Positions 1-10,139 of a stretch of DNA of 64,000 nucleotides are shown one piece after another. The notes below the pieces were generated by a model that was not told the origin of the DNA, searched no databases, and worked only from the letters and a program-made list of their open reading frames with translations. How positions within the stretch are numbered: the first letter of the stretch is position 1; each line of letters starts with the position of its first letter. This DNA is from an uncultured bacterium (GTDB lineage Bacteria; Desulfobacterota; BSN033; UBA1163), in the NCBI GenBank assembly GCA_938002255.1, contig CALLAL010000036.1:38893-102892 (forward strand), in the 5' to 3' direction. Position numbers and translations under genes: made by a program.

Positions 1-3000
1 ATCGTAATATCCCAAGGACGAAATCCTGCCTGATAGAAAGCCGAAGTCATCTCCCGATCTCCATTGCTTCCTTCCTCTCTGAGGATTGCGACCTCTGGTT
101 TTTCTCGATCTTCCAGCAGGATTGGGGAGGTCGGTTCAGGGTCAAAGGGAATGATATAAGTGGGTCCCTTTCGCTCAAAAATATTTTTCCGTTCTTCGTC
201 AGCACATTGAGGGTTCATCTGAAGACGCTCAATTTGATAGGATGTCTCTTCCCAATACTGACGAAGAAGACGCATGTCCGAGTCGAGAACAGTCTGAGAA
301 TTAACAATGACCCGAATTCTTTTTTCCTCCGTCGTTTCACCGATGAGGGCTGAAGGAAGATGGTAGGCTTGGAGGACTTCCAAAATGTTATGGAGGTTAC
401 TCTGACGGCATTCAATGACCACCCCCAATTCCTCAGCAAAGAGCCTTTCCAAGGGAGTCCAGGATCCCTCCAGGTGAATGGTCAATCCACAGTTCCCCGC
501 AAACGCCATTTCAAGAAGGGTGGTCAGGAGACCCCCATCACTGATGTCGTGTCCGGCAAGAATCAAATTCTCAGCGATCAATTGCTGAAGGGCGTTGAAG
601 GCAGATTTGAGCCTTTCAGGGTCATCGACATCTGGCGATTCGTTTCCGAGTTGTCCATAGGCTTGGGCCAGGGCTGATCCCCCAAGACGGACCCGATTTC
701 CGGCGATGTCAATGAAAAGAAGCTGGGTTTCCCCGGGGCATTTAATGTCGGGAGTGACCACCTTTGTAATGTCTGGCATGGTCGAATACGCAGAGATCAC
801 CAGTTCACGGGGTGATTTTACGATCTCTTCACCCACCCGGGTTGCCATAGAAAGACTATCCTTTCCGCCATCCACGGCAATGCCAAGTCGGATCATCAAA
901 TCACGCATGGCACAAGCTGCATCATAAAGGGCGGCACCTTCCCCTGGAAGTTTGGGTGCCCACATCCAGTTGGCTGAGCATTTGATATCTTCCAAATGAC
1001 GGATCTTTGCCCATACGATATTGGTTAACGCCTCTCCCACCGCCATTCTCGCTCCTGCTTTTGGATTGACCAACATTTTGATTGGCTGCTCGCCAATCGA
1101 GGTGGCGGCCCCGGTTAATCCAAAATGGCTCTGGGCGATAACCGCAAGATTGCTGACCGTCAATTGAAGGGGACCACAGCATTGCTGTCTCGCAATCAAA
1201 CCAGTGACACTCCGATCCACTTTGTTAGTGAGAAATCGTTTTGACCCTACGGAAAGATGACGAAGAACGCGAAAAAGAGCTTCGTCCACTGAGGCGGAGG
1301 CAGGGAGGTGAAGAGGTTTCAGGAGTGGTTCTATCCTCTCATCTTTGAAGGTTTTTTGGGGCATATTGCCGAGTACCATCTCGAGATTAAGATTGACAGG
1401 CGTTGAGTCATCGAGCTCGTCATGGACTACGAATCGGCCATCCCCGGTTACCTCTCCAAGAACCTCACAGTTGACTTTCTCCCTCTCGCAAAGGAATTTA
1501 AATTCTTCCATTCGTTCAGGAGCGATGAGAAAACCGCATCGCTCCTGATACTCGGCAATCCAGATTTCAAGCACCGAGAGCGTCGGGTCACCCAATTTGA
1601 TTCGTCTCAGTTCGATCCTGCCACCTGCTCTTTCCACCAGTTCCTTCAGCACATTGGCAGGTCCACCGGCTCCCTGATCATGAATACTCAAAATGGGATT
1701 GCGATCCCCCATCTCAATACAAGCACGGATCACGCGGTTCAACTTCTGTTCCATTTCAGCATCCCCCCTCTGAACCGCATTGAAATCGAGTTCTTCCACG
1801 TTTTCGCCCTGGAGTTTGCTCGAGGCTGATCCGCCACTAATACCAATCTTGTAAGCAGGACCTCCGACCTGGACGATCAGCATCCCCTTGTGGGCCTCTT
1901 CCTTTTCCACATGTCTCGCATCAATCTGTCCGATTCCACCGGTGAACATAATAGGCTTAATCCAAGCCCAACGTTCACCATTGGGAAGCCTCTGGTCAAA
2001 GGAACGAGTAAACCCAAGAATGATGGGCTCCCCGAATTTGTTTCCGTAATCGCTCGCTCCGTCGCTTGCCCTGATTTCAATGGTGAGAGGAGAGGCGAGG
2101 TTCGTTAGATAAACGGATTCCTTGTCTTCCCACGGCAGGTCATATCCAGGAATCAACAGGTTGGCCACACAATAAGCGGCTGTCCCTGCCACCACCAGAC
2201 CTCCTCTTCCTGTAGCATGGACGTCACGAATTCTTCCTCCTGTTCCTGTCTCGGCCCCTGGGAATGGGGCGACCCCGGTCGGGAAGTTATGGGTCTCTGC
2301 TGTGAACAGAATGTGATATAAGACCTTTTGTTTTTTGAAAGGAGAAGGGTTGCCGGGTCGCTCAGGCAGAATCGTCCAGCAGTCATATCCTTTAATTCCA
2401 CTTGAATTGTCTTTGAAGGCAATCAGGCTATTGGAGGGATTGGCTTTTAAGGTGGACTTGACAATCTCCAAAAGGGTCTCCGGCATGACCACGCCGTTGA
2501 TCATCTGCTTGCCTTTGAAAAAACCATGCCGGGAATGTTCACTATTGGCATTATCGAGATCTCGAATTTCAACGATGGTGGGATTCCTTTTCTCTTCATT
2601 CACAAAATAATGATAGTAGAGCTGCCTATCCCATTCATCCATAGCCAGTCCCGGGATTTCGAGTAGTGCCTCTGGACCCTTTTCCATTAAAGGAATCTCA
2701 AAAACGGGTTCAGGTTGAATTCCGGATTCAAATGTGTCCAGTGGATGCTCATAAAGGCATTCCGTCATCCGATCGTGATGTTCCTGAACAAATCGGGCCT
2801 TATCCATTCCGGGAGCAAGGCGGTATCGTCTGGATCGCTCTATTCGAGTCACTTTCTTCAGCCCGCAAGTATGGCAGATGGAGACGAGATTGGTTGAATA
2901 GGCCGTGGCAAAATTCATTCTTGGACCGAGTTCGACCACCTCACAATCCTCCGGGTAAGCTGATTTCATGGAAACGCTTTCAGCCATGAAGCCGTTTGCT

Positions 3001-3107
3001 AAGATCTGCCTCAATATGGAGAACTCCTTCCCATCGAGGGACACAGAGGTTTCAACATTGAAGCAGTATTCGAGGTGATCATTCCTCGGTAGAAAAAAGT
3101 GTAACAT
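1..3107 (-). CDS. purL: Phosphoribosylformylglycinamidine synthase, large single-chain form (3' end outside window)
   Basis: Converts FGAR, glutamine and ATP to FGAM in de novo purine synthesis (cytoplasm). About 1035 codons are visible and the frame runs open off the left edge. Landmarks are NANSEHSRHGFFKG near residue 185, AETHNFPTGVAPFPGAETG near 270, and DGGKDSLSM near 750. Close to the edge comes VAILREEGSNGDREM, the start of the C-terminal glutaminase domain. That makes it the roughly 1300-residue fused PurL of gammaproteobacteria and eukaryotes, not the PurLQS complex. The ATG at 3107 follows a GGGAGGAG ribosome site. purN ends 14 bp upstream, so the two form an operon. Confidence 0.95.
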   Translation of the reverse strand, partial: MLHFFLPRNDHLEYCFNVETSVSLDGKEFSILRQILANGFMAESVSMKSAYPEDCEVVELGPRMNFATAYSTNLVSICHTCGLKKVTRIERSRRYRLAPGMDKARFVQEHHDRMTECLYEHPLDTFESGIQPEPVFEIPLMEKGPEALLEIPGLAMDEWDRQLYYHYFVNEEKRNPTIVEIRDLDNANSEHSRHGFFKGKQMINGVVMPETLLEIVKSTLKANPSNSLIAFKDNSSGIKGYDCWTILPERPGNPSPFKKQKVLYHILFTAETHNFPTGVAPFPGAETGTGGRIRDVHATGRGGLVVAGTAAYCVANLLIPGYDLPWEDKESVYLTNLASPLTIEIRASDGASDYGNKFGEPIILGFTRSFDQRLPNGERWAWIKPIMFTGGIGQIDARHVEKEEAHKGMLIVQVGGPAYKIGISGGSASSKLQGENVEELDFNAVQRGDAEMEQKLNRVIRACIEMGDRNPILSIHDQGAGGPANVLKELVERAGGRIELRRIKLGDPTLSVLEIWIAEYQERCGFLIAPERMEEFKFLCEREKVNCEVLGEVTGDGRFVVHDELDDSTPVNLNLEMVLGNMPQKTFKDERIEPLLKPLHLPASASVDEALFRVLRHLSVGSKRFLTNKVDRSVTGLIARQQCCGPLQLTVSNLAVIAQSHFGLTGAATSIGEQPIKMLVNPKAGARMAVGEALTNIVWAKIRHLEDIKCSANWMWAPKLPGEGAALYDAACAMRDLMIRLGIAVDGGKDSLSMATRVGEEIVKSPRELVISAYSTMPDITKVVTPDIKCPGETQLLFIDIAGNRVRLGGSALAQAYGQLGNESPDVDDPERLKSAFNALQQLIAENLILAGHDISDGGLLTTLLEMAFAGNCGLTIHLEGSWTPLERLFAEELGVVIECRQSNLHNILEVLQAYHLPSALIGETTEEKRIRVIVNSQTVLDSDMRLLRQYWEETSYQIERLQMNPQCADEERKNIFERKGPTYIIPFDPEPTSPILLEDREKPEVAILREEGSNGDREMTSAFYQAGFRPWDIT

Positions 3108-3121
3108 TCGTCTCCTCCCAA

Positions 3122-3784
3122 TTAATAAAAAAGCCTCGAGGGTTTTCCACTTTTATAAAAGACCTGTCCATGGCTAAGATAAATGTATTGATGGACCACC
3201 AAGTTTAAGATATAGCTCTGCCAGGCCCGCTCTTTTTCATTGACCCTTTTGGCTAGGGTTTCAGCATCATCGTCCGGTCTGATCAGCACAGGCATCTGGA
3301 AGAAAATTGGGCCATGGTCATAAGCAGTTTCATCAACAAAATGCATGGTCACTGCGCTTTGAGTGATCTCTCCCCGCCGATAAGCAGCCATCACAGCCTC
3401 ATGAACATGATGACCGTACATTCCTGGGCCTCCGAATCGGGGAAGAGGGCCGGGGTGGATATTAACAGTTTTAGCCGGATCGAGTCCTCGAACAAATTTT
3501 AACCATCCAGAACACATGACAAAATCTGCCCGATACTTATTAACGAAGGATTGGTAACCTTTGGCTTCAAAAGGCCCGGGCCAATACTCGAAAGGAATTC
3601 GAAGGGCCTGAGCTTTTTTAAAGACTCCTCCCTCAGGATGGTTTGAAATGACTCCAACGATTTCAGCGTCCAAAACGGGTGGGTTAGTTCGGGAGAATTC
3701 GACCAATTCCTGGAAACCCGAACCTCCTCCTCGCGCATCGCCGCTTGCAAACACTAAAACCCTGATTTTTTGGGCAGATGCCAT
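3122..3784 (-). CDS. purN: Phosphoribosylglycinamide formyltransferase
   Basis: Transfers a formyl group from 10-formyl-THF to GAR in purine synthesis, one step before the downstream purL. The 220-residue protein has the Rossmann start RVLVFASGD with GSGFQELVE. It also has the catalytic Asn-x-His in NIHPGPLPRFGG and the catalytic Asp in VDETAYDHGPI. The form with GGPGMYGHHVHEAV after NIHP is a known PurN variant rather than the E. coli type. I chose ATG 3784 because GGAGG lies 8 bases before it; an earlier in-frame TTG (3799) would overlap that site. Confidence 0.9.
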   Translation of the reverse strand: MASAQKIRVLVFASGDARGGGSGFQELVEFSRTNPPVLDAEIVGVISNHPEGGVFKKAQALRIPFEYWPGPFEAKGYQSFVNKYRADFVMCSGWLKFVRGLDPAKTVNIHPGPLPRFGGPGMYGHHVHEAVMAAYRRGEITQSAVTMHFVDETAYDHGPIFFQMPVLIRPDDDAETLAKRVNEKERAWQSYILNLVVHQYIYLSHGQVFYKSGKPSRLFY

Positions 3785-3904
3785 TCCCATGTCCTCCAAA
3801 GGCTGGTCAATTCATCTATATGCAGATTAAATGATTTGGGGGAAAAGTCAACCCTCTGGGTGAGTCGCATGGATTCATGGCAAGCCTCAAGGCTAAATCG
3901 TTAG

Positions 3905-4025
3905 AGGTTAAACTGTTTATCTTTTTGACACAGTTGAAACGTTCTGTTCCTCCATACGTAACCTCCCGTTCGGATTCCTTCATCCTCTCCTAGGTCGGCG
4001 GAATCTTCGCTTCGAGTCCTCCCAG
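3905..4025 (-). other. Possible structured leader or non-coding RNA upstream of purN
   Basis: The roughly 255 bp between the tRNA-Asn terminator and purN has no ORF but contains two inverted repeats. AACTGT (3911-3916) pairs with ACAGTT (3930-3935), and GATTCC (3973-3978) pairs with GGAATC (4000-4005). Any minus-strand transcript would be the purN-purL leader. It does not match a purine, THF or ykkC riboswitch core that I can recognise. A mobile repeat relic is an alternative. Confidence 0.3.
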
Positions 4026-4041
4026 GTAAGAATCAAGAATT

Positions 4042-4071
4042 AAAAAGGGGATCTTAATGATCCCCTTTTTT
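4042..4071 (-). terminator. Rho-independent terminator after tRNA-Asn
   Basis: A perfect inverted repeat, AAGGGGATC / GATCCCCTT, with a 5-base loop and flanking A and T runs. It lies 7 bases beyond the CCA end of tRNA-Asn and closes the ilvBNC-psd-pssA-tRNA transcription direction. The flanking runs make it look usable on either strand. Confidence 0.85.
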
Positions 4072-4077
4072 AAATTC

Positions 4078-4153
4078 TGGCTCCCCGAGGAGGACTCGAA
4101 CCTCCAACCTAGTGGTTAACAGCCACCCGCTCTGCCGGTTGAGCTATCGGGGA
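4078..4153 (-). tRNA. tRNA-Asn (anticodon GTT)
   Basis: A 76-nt cloverleaf on the minus strand. The acceptor arm TCCCCGA pairs with TCGGGGA, the discriminator base is G, and CCA is encoded. The anticodon loop is CTGTTAA, giving GTT (Asn), and the T-loop is GGTTCGAGTCC. It sits 51 bp downstream of pssA and may be co-transcribed with it. Confidence 0.97.
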
Positions 4154-4204
4154 ATGTGTGTTTAGTTTAAAAGAAAATTTACTGGATGGCAAGAGGCAAT
4201 TTGG

Positions 4205-4984
4205 TCAACCCTTGACCGTTGCTTCGTCTTCGAGGGAGATTTCCAGTTTCTTTATTACCCGCTTTTTGTGCCAGGCTCTGATCATATTGATTGGACCGGA
4301 GAGAGTGTAGGAGAGAATGAAAGCGAAGAGAACAATGGCCGGTTCCATGACAATGACGATCATCGAGAGTACAATGAAGATAAAGAGGCTAAAGGGTTTT
4401 CTTCGGGCAAGATCGAATTCCTTGAAACTGACATAACGAATATTGGAGACCATTAAGAAAGCCAGTACATAGATCATAATGAGAATAACGATATCTTTGA
4501 CCCAACCGGTCTCGATCAGACGAAGGTAAAGGAGGATCGTCAGGGCGATCATCGTTGCAGCGGCCGGGATGGGAAGGCCTTTGAAGTATTTTGTATCTCC
4601 TGCAGCCGACATGACATTAAAACGGGCCAATCTCAAGGCACCGCAGACGACAAAGAGGAAGGCGGCTAACCAGCCAAAGCGTCCATAAGGGCGCAGTGCC
4701 CAACTGAAAGCAAGAAGCGCAGGGGCTACACCAAATGAGATCAGATCAGCGAGAGAATCATATTGAACGCCAAATTTAGAGGTTGCTCCTGAAAGGCGTG
4801 CGACTTTCCCATCGAGGATATCAAAGACCGAAGCCAAAAGGATGGCCACAGCTGCATAGTAAAATTTCTCCTGAAAGACAGAGACGATTGCCCAGAAACC
4901 ACAGAAGAGATTTCCAGTGGTAAACAGATTGGGAAGGATGTAAACCCCTTTTCTCATCTTAATTCGAGGTCTTCTCTTTCTCAT
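4205..4984 (-). CDS. pssA: CDP-diacylglycerol--serine O-phosphatidyltransferase
   Basis: Makes phosphatidylserine from CDP-diacylglycerol and serine at the membrane. The full CDP-alcohol phosphatidyltransferase signature is present near residues 55-80 (DILDGKVARLSG, then YDSLADLISFG). Several hydrophobic segments follow (for example IVILIMIYVLAFLMV), and the N-terminus RKGVYILPNLFTTGNLFCGF is typical of the family. ATG 4984 gives 259 residues; GTG 4987 and ATG 4954 are alternatives. The gene overlaps the upstream psd by 26 bp, so the two enzymes that make phosphatidylethanolamine are translationally linked. Confidence 0.93.
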   Translation of the reverse strand: MRKRRPRIKMRKGVYILPNLFTTGNLFCGFWAIVSVFQEKFYYAAVAILLASVFDILDGKVARLSGATSKFGVQYDSLADLISFGVAPALLAFSWALRPYGRFGWLAAFLFVVCGALRLARFNVMSAAGDTKYFKGLPIPAAATMIALTILLYLRLIETGWVKDIVILIMIYVLAFLMVSNIRYVSFKEFDLARRKPFSLFIFIVLSMIVIVMEPAIVLFAFILSYTLSGPINMIRAWHKKRVIKKLEISLEDEATVKG

Positions 4985-5627
4985 CACGATACCCGATTAT
5001 TGATTCCCCCCCTTTAAGGTGTTGTCCCACCTTGACAATAGGTTGAACATCCGCAGGGAGATAGAGGTCAACCCTTGACCCAAACCGAATCATACCAAAT
5101 ATTTCCCCACGATTCAAGAGGTCACCCGGTTTTACGTAGCAGACGATTCGTCGGGCCACAAATCCTGCAATTTGGATGAGCAGGATTTTGAAACGGTCTT
5201 CGGTCTCCAAAATCAGAGCGTTTTGTTCATTGAGAAGAGAGGCTTTTTCCTGACTGGCTACGAAGAATCGTCCTGGATGGTAATTGATCTGGAGAATTTT
5301 TCCTGAGGCAGGAGAACGATTGATATGGACATCAAAGGGAGACATAAAGATTGAGACCCTTAACGTCCGTTGTTTTAAAAAACGATCCTCCTCACATTCC
5401 CCTACATGGATGACTGTTCCATCTGCAGGAGAGACAAGGATATTCTTTAGAGTAGGAATCTTTCTCTTTGGGTTCCTAAAGAAATAGGCTACAAAAAGGG
5501 TAAAAAGCCCTCCCAGAATGGCCAGAATAATCCAGCCCATCCACCCAAAGAAAAGGGTGAGGATTGCGGAAGAGAAAAGGAAAGGAAGTCCCTCCTTTGC
5601 GATAGGCCATTGATATGGAGGTGTCAA
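4959..5627 (-). CDS. psd: Phosphatidylserine decarboxylase, short type
   Basis: Pyruvoyl-dependent enzyme converting phosphatidylserine to phosphatidylethanolamine. The 222 residues match the short (PSD-A) family of about 215. There is a hydrophobic N-terminal anchor ([19 protein letters not shown]), a conserved SPADG near residue 65 and [11 protein letters not shown]. The self-cleavage site is the Gly-Ser in MIRFGSRVD near residue 185. The open frame extends further upstream inside ilvC, but TTG 5627 overlaps the ilvC stop (TTGA) and gives the family length, so I take that start. Confidence 0.88.
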   Translation of the reverse strand: MTPPYQWPIAKEGLPFLFSSAILTLFFGWMGWIILAILGGLFTLFVAYFFRNPKRKIPTLKNILVSPADGTVIHVGECEEDRFLKQRTLRVSIFMSPFDVHINRSPASGKILQINYHPGRFFVASQEKASLLNEQNALILETEDRFKILLIQIAGFVARRIVCYVKPGDLLNRGEIFGMIRFGSRVDLYLPADVQPIVKVGQHLKGGESIIGYRDEKEKTSN

Positions 5628-6622
5628 CGTTTCTTCTCTTTCAGCCAACCCATCATGGAGCGAAGTTGTTTGCCTACTGTCTCGATGGGATGTTCTGCTT
5701 CTTTTCTTCTCAAAGCAGTAAAAACCGGCCGACCCACCTGGTTCTCCGTGATCCATTCTTTGGCAAAGTGCCCGTTTTGGACCTCTTCGAGGATGCGTTT
5801 CATTTCCCGCCGTGTTTCCTGAGTGATAATTCTTTTTCCCCTGGTCAAATCCCCATATTCCGCCGTATCTGAGACCGAGTAGCGCATATAGGACAGGCCA
5901 CCTTCATACATAAGATCTACGATCAGTTTCAATTCGTGAAGACATTCAAAATAAGCGATTTCAGGTTGATAGCCTGCCTCCACAAGCGTATCAAAGCCTG
6001 CTTTGATCAATTCACTCACTCCTCCACAAAGTACGGATTGCTCCCCAAACAGATCAGTTTCAGTTTCTTCCTTGAAGGTCGTTTCGATCACCCCCGCACG
6101 GGTTGCCCCCAAGCCCTTGGCATAAGCGAGAGCGGTTTGCTTGGCTTTCTTTGTGAAGTCCTGATAAATAGCGATGAGGGAGGGGACACCAGCTCCTTTT
6201 TCAAATTCCCTTCGCACCAGATGCCCCGGTCCCTTTGGAGCGATCATGACGACATCGATTTCTTTTGGAGGCACAATCTGGCCATAGTGGATATTGAACC
6301 CGTGGGAAAAGAGTAGCGTTTTCCCTTTCCGGAGATGAGGTTTCACATCTTCCTCGTAAAGTTTTGCCTGAATATGGTCCTGAGTGAGAATCTGGATGAG
6401 ATCGGCTTCTTTCGCGGCTTCGGCAGCACTCACCGGCTTGAATCCATGTTTGATTGCAAGCTCATAATTATCGCTCCCTTTTCTCTGAGAGACGATCACC
6501 TTTAAGCCACTGTCACGCAGATTGAGGGCCTGCGCATGGCCCTGGCTCCCATATCCGATGATGGCAATTTTCTTTCCTTTCAACAAATTGAGGTCTGCAT
6601 CTTTGTCGTAATAAATCTTCAT
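5624..6622 (-). CDS. ilvC: Ketol-acid reductoisomerase (NADP+)
   Basis: Second common step of valine and isoleucine synthesis. It rearranges and reduces 2-acetolactate or 2-aceto-2-hydroxybutyrate using NADPH and Mg2+. The protein is 332 residues, class I length. It has the nucleotide site [13 protein letters not shown], the catalytic region [13 protein letters not shown], and Mg2+ ligands in [12 protein letters not shown]. Start ATG 6622 follows AGGAG; a longer frame upstream lacks support. It is third in the ilvB-ilvN-ilvC run and overlaps psd by 4 bp. Confidence 0.97.
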   Translation of the reverse strand: MKIYYDKDADLNLLKGKKIAIIGYGSQGHAQALNLRDSGLKVIVSQRKGSDNYELAIKHGFKPVSAAEAAKEADLIQILTQDHIQAKLYEEDVKPHLRKGKTLLFSHGFNIHYGQIVPPKEIDVVMIAPKGPGHLVRREFEKGAGVPSLIAIYQDFTKKAKQTALAYAKGLGATRAGVIETTFKEETETDLFGEQSVLCGGVSELIKAGFDTLVEAGYQPEIAYFECLHELKLIVDLMYEGGLSYMRYSVSDTAEYGDLTRGKRIITQETRREMKRILEEVQNGHFAKEWITENQVGRPVFTALRRKEAEHPIETVGKQLRSMMGWLKEKKR

Positions 6623-6685
6623 CAGCCTGCTCCTTTTTAGAAAAAATGACACCAATGATCACAGATGATGTGGACATTGGCATGG

Positions 6686-7183
6686 TTAAGTCAGTTCGGT
6701 AATAGCTTTGCTTCCTCTTGCCATGGCGACCCGGCCAGTTCTCACCAATTCCTTGATTCCCAGAGGTTTTAAAAGGGAAAGAAGGGCATCAATCTTTTTT
6801 TCATCTCCGGTGACTTCGATCGTGTAGGTTTTGGATCCCACATCGATGACTTTCCCCCGGAAAATGTCTGTGATCCTGAGAATTTCTTCACGGGTCTTTT
6901 CCGTGGCCGAGACTTTTACCAGGACCATCTCTCTTTCAACGAAATCCTTATCAATGAGGTCCACCACTTTGATCACAGGGATCAGTTTGTTCAACTGCTT
7001 GAGGACCTGTTCGATGATTTGGTCATCTCCACGGGTGACAATGGTCATGGTGGACACTGTGGGATCGAGGGTTTCAGCAACTGAGAGGCATTCGATGTTG
7101 AAGCCTCTACCACTGAAGAGACTTGCGATTCTGGCCAGGACGCCGAATTCGTTTTCAACCAAGAGGGTGATCACGTGCCTCAT
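6686..7183 (-). CDS. ilvN: Acetolactate synthase small (regulatory) subunit
   Basis: The regulatory partner of IlvB, which normally confers valine feedback inhibition. The 165 residues hold an N-terminal ACT domain ([23 protein letters not shown]) and the C-terminal AHAS small-subunit domain ([19 protein letters not shown], and [18 protein letters not shown]). ATG 7183 follows a GAGG-like site. It lies 111 bp after ilvB and 63 bp before ilvC. Confidence 0.95.
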   Translation of the reverse strand: MRHVITLLVENEFGVLARIASLFSGRGFNIECLSVAETLDPTVSTMTIVTRGDDQIIEQVLKQLNKLIPVIKVVDLIDKDFVEREMVLVKVSATEKTREEILRITDIFRGKVIDVGSKTYTIEVTGDEKKIDALLSLLKPLGIKELVRTGRVAMARGSKAITELT

Positions 7184-7294
7184 CTCAACCTCATATCAGT
7201 AGGTTACATTAGGATCAGCATTGAAGTTCAAATGTCAACGTTTAGATTATTAGGTTTTAAATTTAGATTTCTTTTGAACTTTGACATTTAATTT

Positions 7295-8983
7295 TTACAC
7301 CAGTCTCATCTGGTTAAGAGGTTCTCCTGCTGGAACCATGGGATAGACATTCTCTTCAGGATCAACAACAAAATCGATGACCACAGGTTCGGGTAAAGAG
7401 AATGCTTTCTTTAAGATGGGAACAACTTCTTCGGGTTTGGTAGCCCTCAATCCGATGGCTCCGTAGGCTTCTGCAAGTTTTACAAAGTCAGGAGAGTGAC
7501 CTTCAAGAGAAGATGCGGCATAGCGTTTTCCGTAAAAGAACTCCTGCCATTGCCTGACCATTCCGAGGTAGCCATTGTTGAGAATGGCAACCTTGATCGG
7601 AAGTCGATATTGGACAGCCGTTGCCAGTTCCTGGGAGTTCATCTGAAAACTCCCATCGCCCGAAATTCCAATGACCAGTCTATTTGGAAATGCGACTTGG
7701 GCTCCGATCGCTGCAGGAAGACCGTAGCCCATCGTTCCCAGTCCACCGGAAGTTAGGAAGGTCCTCGGTTTTAAATATTTATAATATTGAGCGGCCCACA
7801 TCTGATTTTGACCAACTTCCGTGGTGAGAATGGCTTCTCCTTTGGTCAATTCATCAATCTTTTCAATGACATATTGGGGTTTGATGCTCTGTTCCTGCTG
7901 GTAGCTCATCGTATAGATGGATTTCCAGTTTTCAATTTGTCGATGCCATTTATGAAGTCCTTCTTTGAACGAGGAAAAATCCTCTTTTTCAATCAGGGAG
8001 ATCATTTTTAACAGGATGTGCTTGCAGTCGCCTACAATAGGAAGATCCACCCTCACATTTTTACTGATAGAGGTGGGGTCGATATCGATATGAATTACTT
8101 TCGCCTGCGGAGCAAAGGATTCGAGCTTGCCAGTCACCCGGTCATCAAACCGGGCTCCGACAGCGATGAGCAGATCGGATTCCATCACGGCCATATTGGC
8201 GTGATAAGTCCCATGCATTCCAAGCATTCCGAGAGAGAGAGGATGATTTCCAGGAAAGCCTCCCAGCCCCATGAGGGTCATGGTGACCGGGATCGAAAGG
8301 GTTTCAGCAAACTGGAAAAGTTCTTTGGAAGCATTGGCAGAGATGATTCCACCTCCCACGTAGAAGACCGGTTTCTTCGATTTCAGGATCAGATGAACTG
8401 CTCTCTGAATCTGGCCAAGATGACCTTCCAGAGTGGGGCGGTATCCACGGATGGAGATCTTTTCTGGATACTTAAACTCCGTTGATCCCACAAGAATGTC
8501 TTTAGGCAGGTCGATCAGGACCGGTCCTGGTCTTCCACTTCGGGCAATATAAAAAGCCTCTTTAATGATTCGACTTAAATCTTTAATCTCCTTGACAAGA
8601 TAATTGTGCTTGGTGCAAGGCCGGGTGATTCCAATGATATCCGCTTCCTGAAACGCGTCGTTTCCTATTAGATAGGTCGGAATTTGACCGGTGAGGATGA
8701 CCACAGGAATCGAATCCATATAGGCCGTAGCAATGCCTGTAACGGTGTTGGTCGCCCCTGGCCCCGAAGTAACCAGAACAACCCCGACCTTCCCAGAAGC
8801 ACGGGCGTAACCATCTGCGGCATGGACGGCAGCCTGCTCATGGCGAACCAAAATCTGGCGGAAAGGAGAACTGATCAACTCGTCGAAGAGGGGGAGAACT
8901 GCCCCTCCTGGATAGTAGAAAAGGGTGTCCACCCCTTCTTTCTTTAAGCACTCCACAACGATTTGGGAACCGGTTTTTTTCAT
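7295..8983 (-). CDS. ilvB: Acetolactate synthase large (catalytic) subunit
   Basis: Thiamine diphosphate enzyme condensing two pyruvates (or pyruvate plus 2-oxobutyrate), the entry to branched-chain amino acid synthesis. The protein is 562 residues. The ThDP-activating Glu is near residue 50 ([20 protein letters not shown]). The FAD-binding middle domain follows. The C-terminal ThDP/Mg motif is [16 protein letters not shown] with the distal Asn in [13 protein letters not shown]. The start is ATG 8983, with a weak upstream ribosome site. Confidence 0.96.
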   Translation of the reverse strand: MKKTGSQIVVECLKKEGVDTLFYYPGGAVLPLFDELISSPFRQILVRHEQAAVHAADGYARASGKVGVVLVTSGPGATNTVTGIATAYMDSIPVVILTGQIPTYLIGNDAFQEADIIGITRPCTKHNYLVKEIKDLSRIIKEAFYIARSGRPGPVLIDLPKDILVGSTEFKYPEKISIRGYRPTLEGHLGQIQRAVHLILKSKKPVFYVGGGIISANASKELFQFAETLSIPVTMTLMGLGGFPGNHPLSLGMLGMHGTYHANMAVMESDLLIAVGARFDDRVTGKLESFAPQAKVIHIDIDPTSISKNVRVDLPIVGDCKHILLKMISLIEKEDFSSFKEGLHKWHRQIENWKSIYTMSYQQEQSIKPQYVIEKIDELTKGEAILTTEVGQNQMWAAQYYKYLKPRTFLTSGGLGTMGYGLPAAIGAQVAFPNRLVIGISGDGSFQMNSQELATAVQYRLPIKVAILNNGYLGMVRQWQEFFYGKRYAASSLEGHSPDFVKLAEAYGAIGLRATKPEEVVPILKKAFSLPEPVVIDFVVDPEENVYPMVPAGEPLNQMRLV

Positions 8984-9094
8984 AATTTAAGCCATCGAAA
9001 TGATAGAATGATAGGAGCATTAAATATCGGGTTTTGAAAGGGGTTCGTTTATCTTTTAGAACCAGGGATCCGATCTTCTATCTTTCTAATCTCT

Positions 9095-9313
9095 TTAGCG
9101 ATATTTTCTCAAAATCTTTTCCATTTCATCCTTGCAGGCCAACTTTTTCTTCTTAATGATTTTGATCTCCATCTCATCTTGAGGGGTCAGAAAAGGTTTT
9201 TTCTCCAATTCATCAAGCTGGGCAGCCAGTTCTGAATGAGCCTTTTTGATGCGCCTGAATTCTTCATCGTCCTTCATCAATCTTTCAATTAATTCCTCCT
9301 CACGAGTTGGCAT
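9095..9313 (-). CDS. DUF465 (YdcH-like) small coiled-coil protein
   Basis: A 72-residue, highly charged, probably all-helical protein. It opens with PTREEELIERLMKDDEEFRR, and LDELEKK plus EIKIIKKKKLACKDEMEKIL give the helical-hairpin pattern of the DUF465/YdcH family, whose function is unknown. I chose ATG 9313 over the longer frame because a G-rich ribosome site (GGGGGGAGAGG) precedes it and homologues begin here. It stands between tsaB and ilvB on the same strand. Confidence 0.75.
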   Translation of the reverse strand: MPTREEELIERLMKDDEEFRRIKKAHSELAAQLDELEKKPFLTPQDEMEIKIIKKKKLACKDEMEKILRKYR

Positions 9314-9404
9314 CCTCTCCCCCCCCATGTAACCTTTTGAAACGTCAACTGGTTTTAAACATAACATTAATATAATCCATGAATCTTTGTCAAATCGCAG
9401 CTCC

Positions 9405-10109
9405 TCAAGGATTGATGGAGGTTTTTTGCTGCCATTTTATCTCTGCCTCTGAGGGGCGGATATATAGAGGGACAAAGGTTGCAACATTAAAGGCCTCTCC
9501 CTTGAGGATCAATTCCCTTCCCAATCTGGCGACGGTAGATCCAAGGGGAAGATCAAAAGAAGGATTGGTGAATAGGGCAAAATTAGGCAGCACTTGCTTA
9601 AGGTAATTGCTATAGATGGCGACGCCATTCCCTATAAAGAGGGTTTTCTCCTGAATGTTTTTTACAAGTATCTCAGGAGTCAACACTTGATAATCCGATT
9701 TCCTTTTTAATTGGTTAAGTTCTTCGTATCGATAGAAAGCGGTATAGACTTCTCCCTTTCGAGCATCCAGTATGGGGCAAATCAAATAGGGAGTCGGGGA
9801 GATCTGAGAAGCCAGGACATCAAGAGACGGGACCCCCACAACGGGTTTTCGAGTGGCATAGGCTAATCCTTTTACCGTACTGATACCGATTCTTAAGCCA
9901 GTAAAAGAGCCCGGTCCAAGGGAGATAGCCCACCCATCAATTGCATTCAACGGGCAACGTGCTCCCTTAAGCAGATAGTCGATCGTTTCAAGAAGCCTTT
10001 CTGAATGAGTGACCGGAATATTCAGGAAGGTTTCCGAAATCACTTTTCCATGGTCAACCAATCCAACGCTTTCGCATTGGGTCGAAGTATCAATACCAAG
10101 CACCTTCAT
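9405..10109 (-). CDS. tsaB: tRNA threonylcarbamoyladenosine biosynthesis protein TsaB
   Basis: The partner of TsaD/TsaE in making t6A37 on ANN-decoding tRNAs. It has the ASKHA-fold start VLGIDTSTQCESVGLV and the family hallmark GPGSFTGLRIGISTVKGLA near residue 70. The protein is 234 residues, family-typical. It follows rseP by 30 bp as the distal gene of the housekeeping block. Confidence 0.92.
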   Translation of the reverse strand: MKVLGIDTSTQCESVGLVDHGKVISETFLNIPVTHSERLLETIDYLLKGARCPLNAIDGWAISLGPGSFTGLRIGISTVKGLAYATRKPVVGVPSLDVLASQISPTPYLICPILDARKGEVYTAFYRYEELNQLKRKSDYQVLTPEILVKNIQEKTLFIGNGVAIYSNYLKQVLPNFALFTNPSFDLPLGSTVARLGRELILKGEAFNVATFVPLYIRPSEAEIKWQQKTSINP

Positions 10110-10139
10110 GTCATTCTTTGTTTGTGACTCGTTTTGGGC

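Noticed and set aside
3905..4025. Second tRNA gene near tRNA-Asn
   Set aside because: TTCGAGTCC-like text resembles a T-arm, but no acceptor, D-arm or anticodon arm can be built around it.
5936..6316. Plus-strand frame of 126 codons inside ilvC
   Set aside because: Antisense to a fully conserved ilvC with no recognisable protein character.
7184..7294. Possible regulatory inverted repeat between ilvB and ilvN
   Set aside because: The similar words (AAGTTCAAATGTCAA and AATGTCAAAGTTCAA) do not pair into a clean stem on checking.
8018..8485. Plus-strand frame of 155 codons inside ilvB
   Set aside because: Antisense shadow of conserved ThDP enzyme sequence.
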